46,317 nt of DNA from the NCBI RefSeq assembly GCF_019400985.1, contig NZ_WTFF01000017.1, forward strand, positions 1 through 46,317, read 5' to 3'. The notes below the pieces were generated by a model. That model ran no database searches, was not told the DNA's origin, and saw only the letters and a list, made by a program, of their open reading frames with translations. The position numbers and the translations under genes are program-made. Within the stretch, counting starts at the first letter, position 1. Each line of letters starts with the position of its first letter. This stretch comes from Streptomyces bambusae (GTDB lineage Bacteria > Actinomycetota > Actinomycetes > Streptomycetales > Streptomycetaceae). Below, in pieces: positions 15,502 to 22,636 of this stretch.

Positions 15502-16214
15502 CTCCCGGGAGCGTGTGAGGTCCCCCTCGCTCCACCGGGGGCGCCTCCACCGGGGGCGCCTCCACCCAGCTCACCCTCCCAACGGCGGTACAGCCGGTGC
15601 GGCACCCCTGCCGCGTCCAGCACCCGCCCGGCGACGAAGTCCACGAGATCCTGGATGTGCGTCGCACCCGCGTAGAACGCCGGAGAGGCGGGCAGCACGA
15701 CCGCGCCCGCCTCGTCCAGCGCCACCAGGTGCTTGAGCGTCTGCCCGTTCAGCGGGGTCTCCCGCACCGCCACCACCAGCGGCCGCCGCTCCTTGAGCGT
15801 GACGCTCGCCGTCCGCTGGAGCAGGTCCTTCGACAGCCCGAGCGCGACACCGGCCACGCACGCCGTCGACGCCGGTACGATCAGCATCCCCTTGACGGGG
15901 TACGAACCGCTGCTGGGACCTGCGGCCAGGTCGCCGGCGGCCCAGTACCGTACGTCGCCCAGATCCGGCACGGTGAACGTCCCCGGCTTGGAATCGGCCC
16001 CCCGGGCCAGCCACTCGCCCAGGTCCTCCCGCCAGTGCGCGTCCCGGAAGGCGATGCCTGTCTCGTCCAGCAGGGTGAGCCGCGATGCCCGGCTGACCAC
16101 CAGGTCGACGCTCTCCCCCGCCGCGAGCAGCCCACGGAGCACCGAAGCCGCGTAGGGCGTCCCGGACGCCCCGGACACCCCGACCACCCACGGGGTGCGC
16201 TTGCCGTCAGTCAT
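15498..16214 (-). CDS. ubiX: UbiX family flavin prenyltransferase
   Basis: 238 residues. UbiX-type enzymes prenylate FMN to make prenyl-FMN, the cofactor of UbiD decarboxylases; here the partner is the UbiD-type protein of the menaquinone pathway. The FMN-binding start GVSGASGTPYAASVLRGLL, the DLVVSRASRLTL segment and the VPASTACVAGVALGLSKDLLQRTASVTLKERRPLVVAVRETPL core are diagnostic. The C-terminus carries a Gly/Pro/Ala-rich tail (GGGAPGGGAPGG) beyond the usual end. The ATG at 16214 is the family start, although GGAGG lies only one base before it, too close to be an ideal Shine-Dalgarno. Its stop overlaps the convergent 47-residue gene by four bases. Confidence 0.93.
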   Translation of the reverse strand: MTDGKRTPWVVGVSGASGTPYAASVLRGLLAAGESVDLVVSRASRLTLLDETGIAFRDAHWREDLGEWLARGADSKPGTFTVPDLGDVRYWAAGDLAAGPSSGSYPVKGMLIVPASTACVAGVALGLSKDLLQRTASVTLKERRPLVVAVRETPLNGQTLKHLVALDEAGAVVLPASPAFYAGATHIQDLVDFVAGRVLDAAGVPHRLYRRWEGELGGGAPGGGAPGGARGTSHAPGS

Positions 16215-16284
16215 GCCTCCGAGCCTATCCGGCCAGACCGTACGGGCACTCGCCACGGTGCGCCGGACGTTCCCGGGAGGACGG

Positions 16285-16965
16285 GTGAACACGACGAGGG
16301 GGCGGACGAAGATGAACGGGGCGGACGGGATGAACGGAACGAACACGCCGGGGCGGGCTGGGAGGGCGGGGATGCCGGGGATGCCGGCCACGGCGGGCGG
16401 GCTCGGCCGGGCCAAGGCGGCGGCCGTCCTGATGCTGGGCTGGGTGGCCCTCCTGTGGGTCCTCGAAGCCGTCGACCTCGCCACGGGGCACGCGCTGGAC
16501 GAGTACGGGATCGAGGCCCGCGAGCCGGCCGGCCTGCCGGGCGTGCTCACCGCGCCCTTCCTCCACGTCGGCTTCGACCACGTCGCCTCCAACAGCGTCC
16601 CGCTGCTGGTCCTGGGCTTCATGACGGCCCTGTCGGTGGGGATCCGGCACTTCCTCGCGGTGTGCGCCCTGATCCTGCTGGCGGACGGCCTGGGCACCTG
16701 GCTGATCTCGCCGCCGGACACCGAGACGCTGGGCGCGTCCGGCATGGTCTTCGGCCTCTTCGGCTACCTGCTGGTCCGGGGCTTCGTGGAACGCAAGCCG
16801 CTCGGCATCGCCGTGTCCCTGGGCATCGCCGCGTTCTACGGCAGCGGGATCGTGGCCGGCGTCCTCCCGACCGACTCGGACGTCAGCTGGCAGGGCCACC
16901 TGGCCGGCCTGGCGGCCGGCATCGCCACGGCCCTGTTCTACCGGCGCCCGGCGCGGCTCAGCTGA
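16285..16965 (+). CDS. Rhomboid family intramembrane serine protease
   Basis: 226 residues with six TM helices. Catalytic serine Ser152 is in GASG (LGASGMVFG) and the partner His205 in WQGHLAGLAAG. The conserved HVGFDHVASN segment (94-103) supports the fold. It should cut TM segments of unknown membrane substrates. The first 40 residues are a hydrophilic, Gly/Met-rich cytoplasmic tail. The GTG at 16285 has GGGAGG 5 nt upstream; ATG 16312 is a shorter alternative. It is divergent from ubiX and its end overlaps the Uma2 gene by 8 bases. Confidence 0.92.
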   Translation: MNTTRGRTKMNGADGMNGTNTPGRAGRAGMPGMPATAGGLGRAKAAAVLMLGWVALLWVLEAVDLATGHALDEYGIEAREPAGLPGVLTAPFLHVGFDHVASNSVPLLVLGFMTALSVGIRHFLAVCALILLADGLGTWLISPPDTETLGASGMVFGLFGYLLVRGFVERKPLGIAVSLGIAAFYGSGIVAGVLPTDSDVSWQGHLAGLAAGIATALFYRRPARLS

Positions 16966-17524
16966 CCACGGACGGATCGACCGGCAGGCCGGAGGTGTCG
17001 ATCGTGAACTTGCCGATCCCGGTCTCGACGACGACCGTGTCGCCGTACGCGATGGTGTCGCGGCCCCGGTAGCCGTCGGGGCCCGGGTTCCACAGGGTCA
17101 TGCAGTGCGCCTTGTACGGGTCGAAGATCAGGTAGTTCGGAATGCCGCGGCGGGCGTAGGCCCGGTCCTTGACCTCGTAGTCGTTGTGGACGCTGCTCGG
17201 TGAGACCACCTCGATGGCCAGCTCGACCAGGTCGGGCGGGTAGGAGCTGAGGTTCTTCCGCCGCTCGGCGTCGGGGATCAGCGCAAGGTCCGGGCAGAAT
17301 TCGTTGTCGCCGTTGAAGGGGATCGCAACGTCGGAGATGAATGCCCACCCCCTTGGCAGCTGCCCCTTGAGGCTGTCCCGCACATCCCAGACCGTATCGT
17401 TGTGGTACGGCCTCAGCGGACTCATCACGATGGCGCCCTCGACAAGTTCCGTCCGGTACCCGGGGAACATGTCCTCGAGCCGGCTCAGCTTTGAGTGCAG
17501 GCGCTCGATCTGCGAGACGGTCAC
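16958..17524 (-). CDS. Uma2 family endonuclease-like protein (DUF820)
   Basis: 188 residues of the Uma2/DUF820 type, a PD-(D/E)xK-like fold. Marks: ELVEGAIVMSPLRPYHN, then FCPDLALIPD, LAIEVVSPSS and NDYEVKDRAYARRGIPNYLIFD, matching the acidic D...ExV..D..xK pattern of the fold. The real activity of most family members is unknown; they are abundant in Streptomyces. I chose the GTG at 17524 because GGGAGG lies 5 nt upstream; an ATG at 17542 would add six residues. The gene ends inside the rhomboid gene tail (8-bp overlap, convergent). Confidence 0.88.
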   Translation of the reverse strand: MTVSQIERLHSKLSRLEDMFPGYRTELVEGAIVMSPLRPYHNDTVWDVRDSLKGQLPRGWAFISDVAIPFNGDNEFCPDLALIPDAERRKNLSSYPPDLVELAIEVVSPSSVHNDYEVKDRAYARRGIPNYLIFDPYKAHCMTLWNPGPDGYRGRDTIAYGDTVVVETGIGKFTIDTSGLPVDPSVVS

Positions 17525-17568
17525 GTCGGCCTCCCTGTCCATGCACTCGATGGTAGGCCGCACGCTGG

Positions 17569-18492
17569 CTAGAGGGTCAGGCCTCGAACCGCCAGATCGA
17601 GCAGGGCGCACACGAAAAGCGCAATTCCGATGAAGCCGTTGACGGTGAAGAACGCCCTGTTCAGCCGGGACAGGTCGTGCGGGCGGACGATCGTGTGCTC
17701 GTAGACGAAGGCCACCGCCACGATCGCCAGGCCCGCCCAGAAGAACGCCCCCGCGTCCGTGGCCAGGGCGTACCAGACCAGCAGGGCCATGGTGACGACG
17801 TGGCAGGCGCGGGAGCCCCACAGGGCGGCCGGGACGCCGAAGCGGGCCGGGACGGACTTCACGCCCTCGGCGCGGTCGGCCGCCACGTCCTGGCAGGCGA
17901 AGATCAGGTCGAAGCCGCCGATCCAGACGCCCACGGCCAGGCCCAGGACCACCGCGTCCCAGGACCAGGTGCCGGTCACCGCGAGCCACGCGCCCACCGG
18001 GCCCATCGCCTGGGCCAGGCCCAGGATGGCGTGCGGGTAGTTCGTGAAGCGCTTGCCGTACGGGTAGACCACCATCGGGACGACGGCCACCGGGGCCAAC
18101 GCCAGGCAGAGCGGGTTCAGCAGCGCGGCGGAGCCGAGGAACACCGCGACCGCGACCCCGGCGCCGGTCCAGGCGGTCCGCACCGAGACCGCGCCGGTGA
18201 CCAGCTCGCGGCCGGCGGTGCGCGGGTTGCGGGCGTCGATCTCGCGGTCGATGATCCGGTTCGCGGCCATGGCGAAGGTCCGCAGGCCCACCATGCACAC
18301 GGTGACCAGCGCCAGGGTCCACCAGTGGACGCTCCGGTCCGCCAAGTACATCGCCGTCAGCGCGGCGATGTACGCGAAGGGCAGCGCGAACACCGAGTGC
18401 TCGATCATGACCAGGCGCAGGAAGGCCTTGACCTTGCCGGGGGCCTGCGGCGCGGGACCGGGGCCGACCACCCCTTCGGCGGTCGTCATCAT
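17569..18492 (-). CDS. mqnP: Menaquinone biosynthesis prenyltransferase MqnP (UbiA superfamily)
   Basis: A 307-residue polytopic enzyme (about eight or nine TM helices) that attaches the polyprenyl chain to the naphthoate intermediate in the futalosine route. The diphosphate/Mg-binding motif is NRIIDREID (Asn78, Asp82, Asp86) in the first cytosolic loop, and the second is in GFDLIFACQDVAADRAEG. The ATG at 18492 overlaps the stop of the upstream unknown gene (ATGA), so it is translationally coupled; the next codon is also ATG. With the UbiD-type and UbiX proteins it forms the late part of the pathway. Confidence 0.93.
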   Translation of the reverse strand: MMTTAEGVVGPGPAPQAPGKVKAFLRLVMIEHSVFALPFAYIAALTAMYLADRSVHWWTLALVTVCMVGLRTFAMAANRIIDREIDARNPRTAGRELVTGAVSVRTAWTGAGVAVAVFLGSAALLNPLCLALAPVAVVPMVVYPYGKRFTNYPHAILGLAQAMGPVGAWLAVTGTWSWDAVVLGLAVGVWIGGFDLIFACQDVAADRAEGVKSVPARFGVPAALWGSRACHVVTMALLVWYALATDAGAFFWAGLAIVAVAFVYEHTIVRPHDLSRLNRAFFTVNGFIGIALFVCALLDLAVRGLTL

Positions 18493-18971
18493 GCGAGCTC
18501 GCTCCGGAACTCTTCGATTGCGGCCAGCAGGGCCGCGCGGGGCACCGGGCCGGTCTCCAGGGACACCGTGGGTGCTCCCTCGGGCTCGGGTGGGGTGGCA
18601 TGCACCGTAAACACGTAGCTCTCGCCCGTCCGCGCATGAACGATCGGGCGGCCTTCGAGCCGCAACACTGCGCCGGCTTCCACGGTGAACGTCTCGCCGG
18701 TGCCGACCGCGGCCTGCAGCCGCTCCGCGAAGTCGTCGACCTCGGCGTCGCGTACGCCCGGCAGCTCGAAGCCGCCGTCGGATTCGTAGTCGTCGTCCAG
18801 CATCAGGGCCCACACGTCGCCCGGGCCGGCGAACTCCTCGGCCGAGACGCCCGCCTGCTCGGCGGCTTCCCGGACAGCCGGGTCCGCGGGGTCGAGCCTC
18901 GGGCGCACGAGCAACATGAACGTGGTGTCCTCGCCGATGAACAGCGCCGGTCCACCCAGATCGGAACTCAC
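18489..18971 (-). CDS. Unknown 160-residue protein inside the menaquinone operon
   Basis: 160 residues, soluble, very acidic (DDDYESDGGFELPGVRDAEVDDFAERL). A beta-rich N-terminus (GPALFIGEDTTFMLLVRPRLDP) is followed by helices. It has no Cys-rich or HTH feature and I recognise no family. Its GTG start overlaps the stop of the UbiD-type gene (GTGA), and its own stop overlaps the MqnP start (ATGA), so it is co-translated with both. The placement suggests an accessory role in menaquinone synthesis, but it may simply be a passenger gene. Confidence 0.7.
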   Translation of the reverse strand: MSSDLGGPALFIGEDTTFMLLVRPRLDPADPAVREAAEQAGVSAEEFAGPGDVWALMLDDDYESDGGFELPGVRDAEVDDFAERLQAAVGTGETFTVEAGAVLRLEGRPIVHARTGESYVFTVHATPPEPEGAPTVSLETGPVPRAALLAAIEEFRSELA

Positions 18972-20425
18972 AGCCCGTACTCCTTCCAGCGGCGGTCGAC
19001 AAGGGCGGCCGTCGCCTGGTCGGACTCGACCATGTCCGGCCAGCCGCCGTCGCGGGTGTAGCCCTCCTCGGGCAGCTTCTTCGTCGCGTCGATGCCCGCC
19101 TTGCCGCCCCAGAACTGCTGGTACGAGGCGTGGTCCAGGTGGTCCACCGGGCCCTCGACCACCGTGAGGTCGCGGGAGTAGTCGGTGTTGCCGAGGGCCC
19201 GCCAGGAAACCTCGTGCAGGTCGTGGACGTCGCAGTCCTTGTCCACCACGATGATCAGCTTGGTCAGGGACATCATGTGCGCGCCCCAGATGGCGTGCAT
19301 GACCTTCTGTGCGTGCTTCGGGTACTTCTTGTCGATCGAGACGATCGCGCAGTTGTGGAACCCGCCCGACTCGGGCAGGTGGTAGTCCACGATGTCCGGG
19401 ACGATGATCTTCAGCAGCGGCAGGAAGAAGCGTTCCGTCGCGCGGCCCAGCGGGCCGTCCTCCGTCGGCGGGCGGCCGACCACGATCGACTGGAGCAGCG
19501 GGCGCCGCCGCATCGTGATGCAGTCGATCTTCAGCGCCGGGAACGGTTCCTGCGGCGTGTAGAAGCCGGTGTGGTCGCCGAACGGCCCCTCCGGCAGCAT
19601 CTCGCCCGGCTCCAGCCAGCCCTCGATCACGACCTCGGCGTGCGCCGGGACCTGGAGCGGAACGGTCTTGCAGTCGACCATCTCGATCCGCTTGCCGGCG
19701 ACGAAGCCCGCGAAGAGGTACTCGTCGATGTCGCCCGGCAGCGGGGCGGTGGACGCGTACGTGACGGCCGGCGGGCAGCCGAAGGCGATGGCGACCGGCA
19801 GCCGCTCGCCGCGCTCGGCGGCCACCGCGTAGTGGTTGCGGCTGTCCTTGTGGATCTGCCAGTGCATGCCGATGGTGCGCTTGTCGTGGCGCTGGAGGCG
19901 GTAGAGGCCCAGGTTGCGCACGCCCGTCTCCGGGTGCTTGGTGTGCGTCAGACCCAGGTTGAAGAAGGAGCCGCCGTCCTTGGGCCAGGTGAAGAGGGCC
20001 GGCAGCCGGTCCAGGTCGACGTCGTCGCCGGTGAGGACGACCTCCTGGACGGGGGCGGCGTCGGACCTCACCTTCTTCGGCGGCACGTGCACCATCGAGC
20101 CCAGCTTGCCGAAGGCCTCGCGGACGCCGACGAAGCCGTGCGGCAGCTCCGGCTTGAGCAGCCCGCCGATCTTCTCGCTGATCTCGCCGTACGACTTCAG
20201 GCCGAGCGCCTTGAGCAGCCGGCGGTCGGTGCCGAAGACGTTCATCGCCAGGGGCATGTCGGAACCCTTGACGTTCTCGAAGAGGAGCGCCGGCCCCCCG
20301 GCCTTGTTCACTCTGTCGACGATCTCCCCGACCTCCAGGTACGGGTCGACTTCGGCCTTGATGCGCTTGAGGTCGCCTTCGCGCTCCAGAGCCCGGAGCA
20401 GCGAGCGGAGATCGTCGTAAGCCAT
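18968..20425 (-). CDS. Menaquinone biosynthesis decarboxylase (UbiD family)
   Basis: 485 residues. UbiD-family enzymes use prenyl-FMN to decarboxylate an aromatic acid; here it is the late futalosine-pathway decarboxylase of the SCO4490 type (sometimes called MqnL). Visible family blocks: AGGPALLFENVKGSDMPLAMNVFGT, LTHTKHPETGVRNLGLYRLQRHDKRTIGMHW, GPFGDHTGFYT (acid in EGPFGDHTG) and the C-terminal KDCDVHDLHEVSWRALGN. Glu-Arg-Glu catalytic residues are present in the expected regions. It needs the UbiX product from the gene at 15498-16214. The ATG at 20425 has no Shine-Dalgarno but a GATACT element 7 nt upstream, suggesting a near-leaderless transcript. It leads the operon with the 160-residue gene and mqnP. 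Confidence 0.94.
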   Translation of the reverse strand: MAYDDLRSLLRALEREGDLKRIKAEVDPYLEVGEIVDRVNKAGGPALLFENVKGSDMPLAMNVFGTDRRLLKALGLKSYGEISEKIGGLLKPELPHGFVGVREAFGKLGSMVHVPPKKVRSDAAPVQEVVLTGDDVDLDRLPALFTWPKDGGSFFNLGLTHTKHPETGVRNLGLYRLQRHDKRTIGMHWQIHKDSRNHYAVAAERGERLPVAIAFGCPPAVTYASTAPLPGDIDEYLFAGFVAGKRIEMVDCKTVPLQVPAHAEVVIEGWLEPGEMLPEGPFGDHTGFYTPQEPFPALKIDCITMRRRPLLQSIVVGRPPTEDGPLGRATERFFLPLLKIIVPDIVDYHLPESGGFHNCAIVSIDKKYPKHAQKVMHAIWGAHMMSLTKLIIVVDKDCDVHDLHEVSWRALGNTDYSRDLTVVEGPVDHLDHASYQQFWGGKAGIDATKKLPEEGYTRDGGWPDMVESDQATAALVDRRWKEYGL

Positions 20426-20432
20426 AGGGGCA

Positions 20433-20451
20433 AGTATCCGTCACCGGATAC
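20433..20451 (-). promoter_or_regulatory. Promoter/operator of the UbiD-type gene
   Basis: GTATCCG (20434-20440) and CGGATAC (20445-20451) form a 7-bp inverted repeat with a 4-nt centre. On the minus strand the inner arm supplies GATACT (complement of 20433-20438), a Streptomyces -10 type sequence, only 7 nt from the ATG at 20425. A regulator bound here would block the promoter directly. Confidence 0.5.
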
Positions 20452-20514
20452 GCTGGACCTGTCACCGGGGCCGTCGATTCGAACCCCGCCATTGCTTACA
20501 GGGGGCTGCTCCAC

Positions 20515-20916
20515 ATGATCCGGGCGCTGATGTACATCCTGCCGCTGGCGCTGACGATCTATGCGTTCATCGACTGCCTCAACACCCCCGAGGACGAGGC
20601 CAAGCACCTCCCCAAGGTCGTCTGGGTCATCATCATCCTGCTCTTCTGGATCGTCGGCCCGATCGTCTGGTTCGCCGCGGGCAAGATGCGCCGTCCCCCG
20701 GTGGGCGGCCGTACGCCCTCCGAGTGGCACCGCAACCACCGGCACGAGTGGGTCGCCCCCGACGACAACCCGGCCTTCCTCAACTCCCTCCGCGAGGAGA
20801 ACAAGAAGGACGAGGCCCTCCTCAAGGACTGGGAGGCGGACCTGCGGCGCCGCGAGGAAGAGCTGAAGCGGCGCGAGCAGGGCGAGGGCAAGGGCGAGGA
20901 CAAGGGCCAGCCCTAG
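20515..20916 (+). CDS. PLDc_N (phospholipase D N-terminal type) membrane protein
   Basis: 133 residues. Two TM helices (about 4-20 and 35-55) with the family phrase LALTIYAFIDCLNTPEDEAKHLPKVVWVIIILLFWIVGPIVWF are followed by a charged soluble tail with NPAFL and a coiled-coil stretch (KDWEADLRRREEELKRREQ). PLDc_N is the membrane anchor seen in cardiolipin synthases, but here it stands alone, as is common in actinomycetes. The ATG at 20515 is the first start; a second Met lies at residue 6. The gene is divergent from the UbiD-type operon. Confidence 0.87.
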   Translation: MIRALMYILPLALTIYAFIDCLNTPEDEAKHLPKVVWVIIILLFWIVGPIVWFAAGKMRRPPVGGRTPSEWHRNHRHEWVAPDDNPAFLNSLREENKKDEALLKDWEADLRRREEELKRREQGEGKGEDKGQP

Positions 20917-20984
20917 CGGGGACGAGGGCCGGTCCTGGCGGGCCTCCCGCGCCCTCGGCCTCCGTCGTCTCGGCCTCGGTCGTC

Positions 20985-21446
20985 TCAGTGGGGCGGGGGA
21001 GATGAGTGCCCCGCGCCCGGGGCCGTGGCCGTCAGTGCGGCTTCCAGCCGCTCGAAGCGGTCCTGCCAGACGGCCAGGCAGTGTGCGCAGTCGCTGTCGG
21101 AGCCGTGCCGGTCGTCGGTGAAGCGGACCAGCGTGGAGTCCGTGCCCAGCGGCTCCAGGTGGAAGCGGATCCGGTCGTTCTCGTCCACCGTGTACTCCGC
21201 GACCCGTTCGACGTCCCAGGCCGTGACCCGGCCCGAGACCGTCTCGTCCTCGTCGAGCCAGTGCAGGGTCACGGCCCCGCCCAGGTGCCGTTCCAGCACG
21301 TCCGCGTCCGCGAGCCAGCTGCTCAGCCCCTCCGGCGTGGTCAGGGCCGGCCAGACCGTCTCGTAGGCGCACGGCAGGTGCGGCTCGAAGTGCAGCAGGT
21401 AGCGGTCGCCGCTCCGGCGCTCGCTGGTGCCTTGCGGTGTCGGCAT
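20985..21446 (-). CDS. AHSA1/SRPBCC domain protein
   Basis: 153 residues of the START-like SRPBCC fold. It shows the typical PHLPCAYETVWPALTTPEGLSSWLADADVL opening, a central beta-sheet (GGAVTLHWLDEDETVSGRVTAWD) and a final helix (WQDRFERLEAALTA). The fold binds hydrophobic ligands or acts as an Hsp90 co-chaperone-like module; the ligand is unknown. The ATG at 21446 starts the plausible protein; the longer open frame upstream crosses the ccs terminator and is not coding. It is downstream of the cytochrome c operon, separated from it by the hairpin at 21460-21523. Confidence 0.82.
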   Translation of the reverse strand: MPTPQGTSERRSGDRYLLHFEPHLPCAYETVWPALTTPEGLSSWLADADVLERHLGGAVTLHWLDEDETVSGRVTAWDVERVAEYTVDENDRIRFHLEPLGTDSTLVRFTDDRHGSDSDCAHCLAVWQDRFERLEAALTATAPGAGHSSPPPH

Positions 21447-21459
21447 GGCACCAGCGTCG

Positions 21460-21523
21460 CTCCGTACGCGCGGCCGCGCACCTCGGGCCCGGGCCCAGGG
21501 TGCGCGGCCGCGCGTGTACGGAG
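21460..21523 (-). terminator. Long GC hairpin terminating the cytochrome c operon
   Basis: Left arm 21460-21482 pairs with right arm 21499-21523 over about 23 bp with a single 2-nt bulge; the loop itself is the palindrome-rich GGGCCCGGGCCC region. It begins 10 nt after the ccsB stop at 21533. It is one of the strongest hairpins in the window and should isolate ccsB from the AHSA1 gene. Confidence 0.88.
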
Positions 21524-21532
21524 GGCGGGGGC

Positions 21533-22636
21533 TCAGACGCCGCCGTAGCTGTGCTTGCCGTTGAGCAGGATGTTCACGCCGTAGTAGTTCCAGATCCAGC
21601 AGGCGAAGGCGAAGAGCGCCAGGTAGGCGGCCTTGCGGCCCTTCCAGCCGGCGGTGGCCCGGGCGTGCAGGTAGCAGGCGTACGCCACCCAGGTCACGAA
21701 GGACCAGACCTCCTTGGGGTCCCAGTCCCAGTAGCGGCCCCAGGCGTCGCCCGCCCAGATCGCGCCCGCGATGATCGTGAACGTCCACAGCGGGAAGACG
21801 GCCGCGTTGATCCGGTACGAGAACTTGTCCAGCGAGGCCGCCGACGGCAGCCGCTCCAGCACGGACGAGGCGAGCGTGCCGGGCTTGCCGCCGCCGGCGA
21901 GCTTGGCCTCGTAGGAGTCGCGGAAGAGGTACAGGGCGGTGCCGGCGGCGCCCAGGTAGAAGGTGGCGCCGCAGAAGATGGCGGTGGAGACGTGGATCCA
22001 CAGCCAGTACGAGTCCAGCGCCGGGACCAGCTGGTCGCTGTCGGTGTAGAGCCACTTCGTGGCGATGCCGAGGTCCAGCAGGACGGTGGTGACCAGGATC
22101 AGGCCGAGCCAGCGGACGTTCTTCCCCACCGCGAGGAGGGCCAGGTACACGCCGACCGCCATCGTGGAGAAGGTGATCGAGAACTCGTACATGTTGCCCC
22201 AGGGCGCCCGCTCGACCGAGAGCGCGCGGGCGACGACGCCGCCCGCCTCGATCAGGAAGCCGAGCGCGGTCAGCGAGACCGCGATCCGCCCGTACAGGTC
22301 GCCCTTCTCGGTGCCGCCGGCCGCGCCGGGGCCGTCGGGTACGTCCCGGCTGCCGGCCGCGGACCGGCTGACGACCTCCGGCTTGTCGAGGACGGCCGTG
22401 CCGCCGCCCTGGGTACGCACCTGCACCGCGGGCGTCCCGGCCGCCGGCTTGCCGGCGGCGCCGGCGCGGGCGGCGGTCAGCGCGGCGGCCGTACGGCCGA
22501 CCTTGCTGCGGCTGCCGAAGACCCATTCGGCGATGTGGGCGAAGAAGGCGAGCGTGTAGACCGCCATCGACGAATAGATCAGGTAGTTGCTGATCTCAGC
22601 CAGGTTCTCGTTGGCTGCGGCAGCGAGCGGGGTCAT
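21533..22636 (-). CDS. ccsB: Cytochrome c biogenesis protein CcsB (CcsA/ResC-type heme handler)
   Basis: A 367-residue polytopic protein of System II cytochrome c maturation. It presents heme to apocytochrome c outside the membrane together with ResB. The Trp-rich heme motif is present at about residue 299 (WGRYWDWDPKEVWSF), preceded by APWGNMYEF. Conserved His residues lie in WLWIHVSTAIF and in the last third. An insertion of about 50 low-complexity residues (Ala/Gly-rich, about 46-100) lies between the first two TM segments. The ATG at 22636 has AAGGAG 7 nt upstream and overlaps the resB stop (ATGA). Confidence 0.93.
   Translation of the reverse strand: MTPLAAAANENLAEISNYLIYSSMAVYTLAFFAHIAEWVFGSRSKVGRTAAALTAARAGAAGKPAAGTPAVQVRTQGGGTAVLDKPEVVSRSAAGSRDVPDGPGAAGGTEKGDLYGRIAVSLTALGFLIEAGGVVARALSVERAPWGNMYEFSITFSTMAVGVYLALLAVGKNVRWLGLILVTTVLLDLGIATKWLYTDSDQLVPALDSYWLWIHVSTAIFCGATFYLGAAGTALYLFRDSYEAKLAGGGKPGTLASSVLERLPSAASLDKFSYRINAAVFPLWTFTIIAGAIWAGDAWGRYWDWDPKEVWSFVTWVAYACYLHARATAGWKGRKAAYLALFAFACWIWNYYGVNILLNGKHSYGGV

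Noticed and set aside
20470..20490. A T-arm-like GGGTTCGAATC on the minus strand
   Set aside because: The flanking bases do not form a T stem (mismatches) and no acceptor, D or anticodon arm can be drawn around it, so it is not a tRNA.
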